From Paramecium octaurelia (Eukaryota; Ciliophora; Oligohymenophorea; Peniculida; Parameciidae), in assembly GCA_905182995.1 (NCBI GenBank), contig CAJJDP010000200.1, positions 29,416-58,840 of the forward strand: 29,425 nt of DNA, given 5' to 3'. This document shows, in pieces, positions 23,491 through 29,425 of this stretch; the first letter of the stretch is position 1, and each line of letters begins with the position of its first letter. Below the pieces are notes generated by a model that worked only from the letters and a program-made list of their open reading frames with translations, had not been told where the DNA came from and did no database searches. Position numbers and translations under genes: made by a program.

Positions 23491-25745
23491 GTTTAAGCGA
23501 TTACTGCTTTGTGCTATTATGATGGTTCTTCATCATCAGAACAAAAAGGATTGCTTTCTATACTTCATGATTTGTGATGAATATCTAATAAAATTAGAAA
23601 GCAAAGCCGATATGAACCAAATCAAAGGAAATAGTCTCCTCCAGCTTAGTGACAGTTAGATATAAGTGTAGCTTATCTGGCGCTGCTTAATTATGGACAT
23701 GAATAAATCTAATATTAGTACATAACATAAATAATAACACAAACTTGAGAGCTCTTCAAAAATACTTCCATCACACACAATATTATAATGCTATGTTTCG
23801 CATCTCCATATAAGTAGAATCTAAATATAATAAATGTAAAAGGGAGCCATAAAAAAATTGTCCTTGGCTTAAGTATCATTACATAATTTGGAAATATACA
23901 AAATATACAGAGATTTATATCGTTATCTCAGAAATTAATAGATGCCAATATCAAAAACAGTGAATTAATTAAGTATAATTACAAGTATTTATAAAAGTTT
24001 CGAAGTCTACGAAATTAGCCCACTTAATTATGTTTAAATTAATTTTTCTTTTTTCCTAGAGATTAATTGAAAAAATTATCATTTTACAACTAGCTCTAAC
24101 TTTATTTTTTGATGGATTTTTTTATTATTTTTTGTTAAACCATAAGTTAATTATTTTTTATTTTTAATTGATTTTTTTGAATTATAATATTTTTCTTCAA
24201 TTATATATATTAAAAAAAATATTATTGATAATTTAAGATATTTTTTTTGATTTGTTTTTTTAAGGATTTATACCTTTTGATTTTTATCTTTATAAGGATA
24301 AATTTATATAGAATATGATTTATCAAATCTTTAAAATTAAGTAATTAATGATTCTAAGAATGAATATGAAGGAGAATGGATATATCGTTTTATTCAAAAG
24401 ATGTAAATTTATCTAATCTTAACAAAATTCCATTTTACAGATCGTTAATTCTAAAGCAAAACCCATTTCACACAAAATGGTTATTTTGCCTTAAGCTATT
24501 ATGATAGATTATAAATCTGAACATGTAATACTTTTAATAAGATGCAAGCCTTAAGTTAAATCAGTTTCAAGGAGTAACAAGATATTCCAATTGTATGATA
24601 AGTACCTGAGTACTTTATTTGTTTAGGATTATTTTAAAATTAGATTCTGTAAGTTTCAAAATATTGGATCAATAGAAAAGAGCGATTTCCAAAATTAAAT
24701 TTAATTTTTAGATTTCAAAACAACTAGGGTTTGGCAAACAATAATCCTTTGAGTTTTCACTATTCATATAATAAATTTTTTTCTTAGATTTTTGGAGTTA
24801 AAAAATGACTACATCAATTATATTACGTTACTGCCAAAAGGAGATTTACTTTGGTAAGGGAAGAATAATTCAAAGAAATCATAAATACAACTTCGCTTTG
24901 GAAAATAAAATAGTATCAAAAACTTTGCACTAGTAGCAAATAATCGATAGACTCCAGATTCTTAAATTTTGTCCAGATGATTTATAATCAATTGTTATAT
25001 CAAACCCGAATTTCTTTAAAAATAAATAAAAATTAAGATCCAATGCAAACATTTAGATGTTAACTAATTTGCGTCGAATTATCAAAAAAATTTTTATGAA
25101 TCAGAAATAAAATCAGAAAAAATCAGTAGTTGAATTTTTTCACAAAAAAGGTGGAAAAAATGAAATATCAACAATATTAACAAAATCAATTTTATTTACT
25201 CATTTTTTATTAAAATAATATTCAATCAATAACCTTAAGATAGGTTGTATTAGATTCTATATTAAATTTGTAGAATCAGTTTCATTTACTTATTTGAAAT
25301 CAAGTAAATTTCGTGTTATCTTATTTTACTAATTATTAGAATCTAATTCATATCATAGAATGGATGTTAGATAATTTATATTACCTAATTTATAAAATAG
25401 ACCATAGATATAATCTATAAGTTAACATCTAATACTACATATAACCCATCTGTGAAAAATTTCTATTCAGCTCATATGATATTTAATCTAGATAGCATAT
25501 ATTTTGTACCTGCAATAAACTTCATTTGAATTAGCTTAGCTTATGTTGAAATATTTGATATTATAATTGTTAATTTTTAGCCAATTATATTAAAATACGA
25601 TAATAAGCAAATCATATTAAATAATTAATTTGCGTTATCTAAGATAACAGTGAAGGCGTTTCTAAGAATTTTTTAGTATTTTAATTCTTTCTTGATAAAG
25701 AATACATAAAACTCAAATAATAGTAATATTAAATTAAATTTTTTT
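23491..25745. other. Intergenic stretch before the large WD40 gene
   Basis: No gene is recognised in these 2.25 kb. A strongly T-rich segment occupies about 24040-24270. An inverted pair ATTAGATTCT / AGAATCTAAT lies at 25249-25258 and 25338-25347. The last 100 bases before ATG 25746 are A/T-rich and presumably hold the promoter and 5' leader of the large WD40 gene. No sequence motif in them is distinctive enough to annotate. Confidence 0.5.
24040..24270. other. T-rich tract
   Basis: About 230 bases are dominated by T runs (several of 6-8 T) broken by short A stretches, with very few C or G. It stands out even against the AT-rich background. It may be an intergenic low-complexity spacer; no coding or regulatory role is visible. 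Confidence 0.6.
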
Positions 25746-28700
25746 ATGGGGAACTGTGGAAATGTGAAAAAAACAGAATAATTATAAATTTATAAATCAG
25801 ATAACGATTTGTATAAGGTTCTTGCTTCATTAAAAGAATTAGATGAAGAAATTTTCAGAGTAATATTAGACATGTTAAAAAATGAAAAAATTTAAAACTG
25901 CCTAGAATTTCTCTCATAAGTTCAAAATCGCAGGCAAGTTGAATAAAAAATACTATAGGTGGATAATTCATCACTATTAGGTCAGGAGTTGATGCTCAAA
26001 ATTGAAAGGAAGGACATTAAAAGAATAACAGACGTTCTCAAAAGAATTAGGGATCATGAATTTAATAAACATAATTACTTGATCGATGAATATGAAGAAA
26101 TTAAAAAATATCTGTTCATAAAAATATCCTAAGATAAGAAGATTATAGAATTACTAAAATTTTTAGTACGCCTTTCAGCCTTTGATGAGAGATTCATATA
26201 ATGCGGGACGAATTCTCTTTATTTATTAGTTTAAATGAAGGTTGACTTGAAGGAATAATCTTTTATAAATATAAGAATTAGAAATACTTCATTATTAGGA
26301 GCAAATTTAGTGAGATGTGACTTGAGTGGATCTGAATTTGATAATGTTAATATTACTGGGATTAATTTGAATTAAGCAAAATTATTGAATTGTAAGTGGA
26401 GGAATTTAGGGATTCATGAGGGAATTATTTGGAAGGGTCATGATGATGAATTCAAGCAAGTTTGCTTTTCTCCAGATGGTAAGACATTAGCTTCTTGTAG
26501 TTAGAACAGTTATATATATTATTGGAATGTAAAAACAGGAAAAATAAAGTCATCAATCAGGAGAAAGAGTGAGGTTAATTCAGTATGCTTTTCTCCTAAT
26601 AATTATACATTAGCATTAAGCAATAGAATGTTTGTTTATTTATGGAACCATAAAACAGGAAAATAAATATCAAAATAAATTAATCATGAAAATTCTGTTA
26701 CGAAAGTCTGTTTCTCACTTGATGGAACTACATTAGCATCTGGTAGTTAAGATAAGTCTATTTGTTTATTGGATGTTAGGACAGGAAAATACATATCTAA
26801 ATTAATTGGTCATGAAAATTTTGTTACTGCAGTCTCTTTCTGTTCTTAGGGAACTACATTAGCATCTGGTAGTTTTGATAAATCTATTCGCTTATGGGAT
26901 GTTAAGACAGGATAATAAAAAGCCAAATTAGATGGTCACTCATTAGGTGTTAGTTCAATTTGTTATTCTCCTGATGGTAATACATTAGCATCTGGTAGTT
27001 TTGATACGTCAATCCGTTTATGGAATGTAAAGACAGGAAAAGAAAAAGCCAGATTAGATGGTCATTCAAATTGTGTATACTCGGTTTGTTTCTCTCCTGA
27101 TGGTGCTACATTAGTATCTGGTGCAGGATCACAGGTGATTTTAGAAGATTTTTCTATTTATTTATGGGATGTTGGGACAGGATAATAAAAAGCCAAATTA
27201 GTAGGTCATTCATAAAATGTTTATTCAGTAAATTTCTCTCCTGATGGTACTACATTAGCATCCTGTAGTATGGATAATTCTATCCGTTTATGGGATATTA
27301 AAACAGCATAATAAAAACCCACTTTAGATGGTCATTCAAGTAAAGTGTTTTCGGTCAATTTCTCTCCTGATGGTTTTACTTTAGCATCTGGTAGTTCAGA
27401 TAAATCAATCCGTTTATGGGATGTTAAGACAGGATAATAAAAAACCAAAATTTTAGGTCATTCAGAAGCTGTGTATTCAGTCAATTTCTCTCCTAACGGT
27501 ACTACATTAGCATCTAGTAGTGGTGACAGCTCTATTTATTTATGGGATGTTGGGACAGGATAATAAAAAGCCAAATTAGTAGGTCATTCATAAACTGTTT
27601 ATTCAGTAAATTTCTCTCCTAATGGTACTACATTAGCATCTTGTGGTAAGGATAATTCTATCCGTTTATGGGATGTTAAAACAGGATAATTAAAAGCCAA
27701 ATTAGAAGGTCATTTAAGTAATGTATTTTCAGTCAATTTTTCTCCTGATGGTTATACTTTAGCTTCTGGTAGTTCAGATAAGTCGATCCGTTTATGGGAT
27801 GTTAAGACAGGATAGCAAAATGCCAAATTAAATGGTCATTTAGATTGGGTATATTCAGTCGCTTTCTCTTATGATAGTAATAAATTAGCATCTGGTGGTG
27901 GATCATAATTTAGTGGTAAAGATTGTTCTATCCGTTTATGGGATGTTAAAACAGGATAATAAAGTGGCAAATTAGATGGTCATTCTAGTTTAGTTATGTC
28001 AGTCAATTTCTCTCCTGATGGTTATACTTTAGCATCTGGTAGTTCAGATATGTCGATCCGTTTATGGGATGTTAAGAAAGGGTAGCAAAAAGCCAAATTG
28101 GAAGGCCATTCAGGTGGAATTCTAACAGTCAATTTCTCTTCTGATGGTATTATATTAGCATCTGGCAGTGGAGATAAGTCTATCCGTTTATGGGACGTTA
28201 AGACAGGATAATAAAAAGCCAAATTAGATGGTCATTCATCAACAGTTAATTCAATTTGTTACTCTCCTGATGGTTCTACATTGGCATCTGGTAGTTGTGA
28301 TAAGTCTATCCGTTTATGGGATGCTAAAACAGGATAATAAAAAGCCTTATTTGGAGGTCATTCGTCAACAGTTTATTCAGTCCATTTCTCTTCTGATGGT
28401 ATTACATTAGCATCTGGCAGTGGAGATAAGTCTATCTGTTTATGGGACGTTAAGACAGGATAATAAAACGCCAAATTGGATGGTCATTCTGATGGGATTC
28501 GATCAGTCAACTTCTCTCTTGATGGTACTAAATTAGCGTCTGGTAGTCATGATCATTCTATTCGTTTATGGGATGTTAAGACAGGATAATAAATGGTCAA
28601 ATTAGAAGGTCTTGAAAATTGTATAAACGCAGTCTGTTTCTCTCCTGATGGTACTACATTAGCATCTTGTGTTGGATCAAGATTGAGCATTTCAAATTTT

Positions 28701-29404
28701 TCTATTGGTTTATGGGATGTTGAGACAGGAAATAAAAAACCCAGTTTATTTGGTCATTCAAGTGACGTCATGTCAGTCAATTTCTCTCCTAAAGGTGATA
28801 AGTTAGCATCTGGTAGTTATGATAACTCTATCCGTTTATGGGATGTTAAGGCAGGATAACAAATATTAAAATTAGATGGTCATTCAGGTGGAGTTCTAAC
28901 AGTCAATTTCTCTCCTGATGGTACTAAATTAGCATCTGGTAGTGATGATAAATCGATTCGTTTATGGGACGTTGAGACAGGTTAATAAAACGCCAAATTA
29001 GATGGTCATTCAGGTGGAGTTTTAACAGTTAATTTCTCTCCTGATGGTACTACATTAGCATCTGGTAGTAATGATAACTCTATCCGTTTATGGGATGTTA
29101 AGGCAGGACAATAAATCTTACATTAAGATAACTGTTATCATCATGCTTTAGTGAAAATTTAACCTTCAACATTTAAAAATAATGTACTTCCAGATAATGG
29201 TATTTATTGTTTTTCAATTCTTTAGCCACGTCTATTATTACAACTTTAGTAATTTCCTAAAATATAAATTTCGAAGCTTAAGGAGCATTAATCTTGAAAG
29301 GAGAATTTGTCAATTAATAAGGCATAGACCTAAAATCAATATTCAAATATAAAGGAAGCTGCATTCTAGAAAACTAATTAGTATTATAAAAACAATCAAA
29401 CTGA
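25746..29404 (+). CDS. Myristoylation-type N-terminus, pentapeptide and 21-WD40-repeat protein, 1210 aa
   Basis: Coding sequence join(25746..29199,29226..29404), 3633 nt, ends at TGA 29402-29404. Dozens of in-frame TAA/TAG codons must be Gln; the linker between WD repeats is often TAATAA. The start is ATG 25746, giving MGNCGNVKK: a Gly2 with nearby Cys, typical of N-myristoylated and palmitoylated proteins (inferred). Residues about 10-175 are charged and probably helical. About 185-220 is a pentapeptide-repeat patch ([14 protein letters not shown]). Residues about 230-1121 are 21 consecutive WD40 repeats of about 42 residues, consensus [30 protein letters not shown]. The tail (1122-1210) includes [15 protein letters not shown] and GSCILEN, reached only by splicing the 26-nt intron 29200-29225. 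Twenty-one repeats suit three seven-bladed propellers. The probable role is a membrane-anchored scaffold; partners are unknown. The repeats are so alike at DNA level that the copy number depends on correct assembly. Confidence 0.95.
26433..29108 (+). repeat. Tandem array of 21 WD40-coding units of about 126 bp
   Basis: Each unit is 42 codons, with strongly conserved blocks around GGTCATTCA, TTCTCTCCTGATGGT, TTAGCATCTGGTAGT and CGTTTATGGGATGTTAAG. Units 1-3 are the most diverged, 4-21 the most uniform. Units 6, 12 and 18 carry about six extra residues before the last strand. Units 6-8 and 9-11 look like a duplicated triplet, and units 20 and 21 are close neighbours. Confidence 0.95.
29200..29225 (+). 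other. 26-nt intron deciding the C-terminus of the large WD40 gene
   Basis: The sequence GTATTTATTG...CTTTAG has the Paramecium GTA...TAG form and length. Unspliced, the frame would end at TGA 29295-29297 with a low-complexity tail. Spliced, a phase-1 junction (G|CC, Ala) opens the frame [12 protein letters not shown]...[15 protein letters not shown] and ends at TGA 29402-29404. Confidence 0.9.
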
Positions 29405-29425
29405 TTATTATAATAATATTATACA

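Noticed and set aside
28022..28859. Three short standard-code frames within the WD array
   Set aside because: They are fragments or antisense shadows of the single code-6 reading frame of the large WD40 gene.
26433..29108. CRISPR-like or satellite array
   Set aside because: The 126-bp periodicity is explained completely by WD40-coding units in one open frame.
29190..29297. Frameshift at the end of the large WD40 gene
   Set aside because: The family-like tail lies in another frame, but the 26-nt GTA...TAG intron at 29200-29225 joins the two frames exactly, so no mutation is needed.
1..29425. tRNA or rRNA genes, telomeric repeats, transposase
   Set aside because: I looked for T-arm-like motifs, C4A2/C3A3 telomeric runs and transposase-like motifs and saw none; short degenerate elements could be missed by eye.

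Overview
The window is nuclear DNA of a ciliate, most likely Paramecium. It is very AT-rich. Three genes read through only when TAA and TAG mean glutamine and TGA is the only stop (genetic code 6). Their introns are 22-31 nt long, start with GTA and end with TAG, which is the Paramecium pattern. No bacterial-type operons, CRISPR array, tRNA or rRNA gene was seen. Species, and whether this is macronuclear or germline DNA, cannot be decided from the sequence.

Three genes are well supported. (1) A minus-strand WD40 protein of 433 residues at 3947-5279, with one 31-nt intron. (2) A plus-strand FAD2-type (delta-12-like) membrane fatty acid desaturase of 358 residues with four tiny introns, first seen complete at 12334-13505. 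(3) A plus-strand protein of 1210 residues at 25746-29404. It has an MGNC N-terminus, a pentapeptide-repeat patch, 21 tandem WD40 repeats (three times seven) and a conserved-looking tail reached through a 26-nt intron. The genes look unrelated in pathway: a lipid-modifying ER enzyme and two scaffold-type propeller proteins.

The middle of the window (7915-18042) is dominated by three head-to-tail duplications, each split by a single N (9917, 13879, 16602). After each N the sequence restarts inside what has just been read, and I saw no difference between copies where I compared them. The simplest reading is that overlapping contigs were joined with one-base gaps instead of being merged. If so, the real locus is about 23.3 kb and holds one desaturase gene, not two and a half.

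The rest (1-3946, 5280-12333 and 18043-25745) has no gene I can name. Several stretches read like diverged or decaying coding DNA with frameshifts and in-frame TGA, chiefly 20174-22146 and 2278-2740 on the minus strand. With only one stop codon in AT-rich DNA such frames also arise by chance, so these are low-confidence calls. Gene density is unusually low for a Paramecium macronuclear chromosome. That fits germline-limited DNA, a pseudogene-rich region, or genes I failed to recognise.
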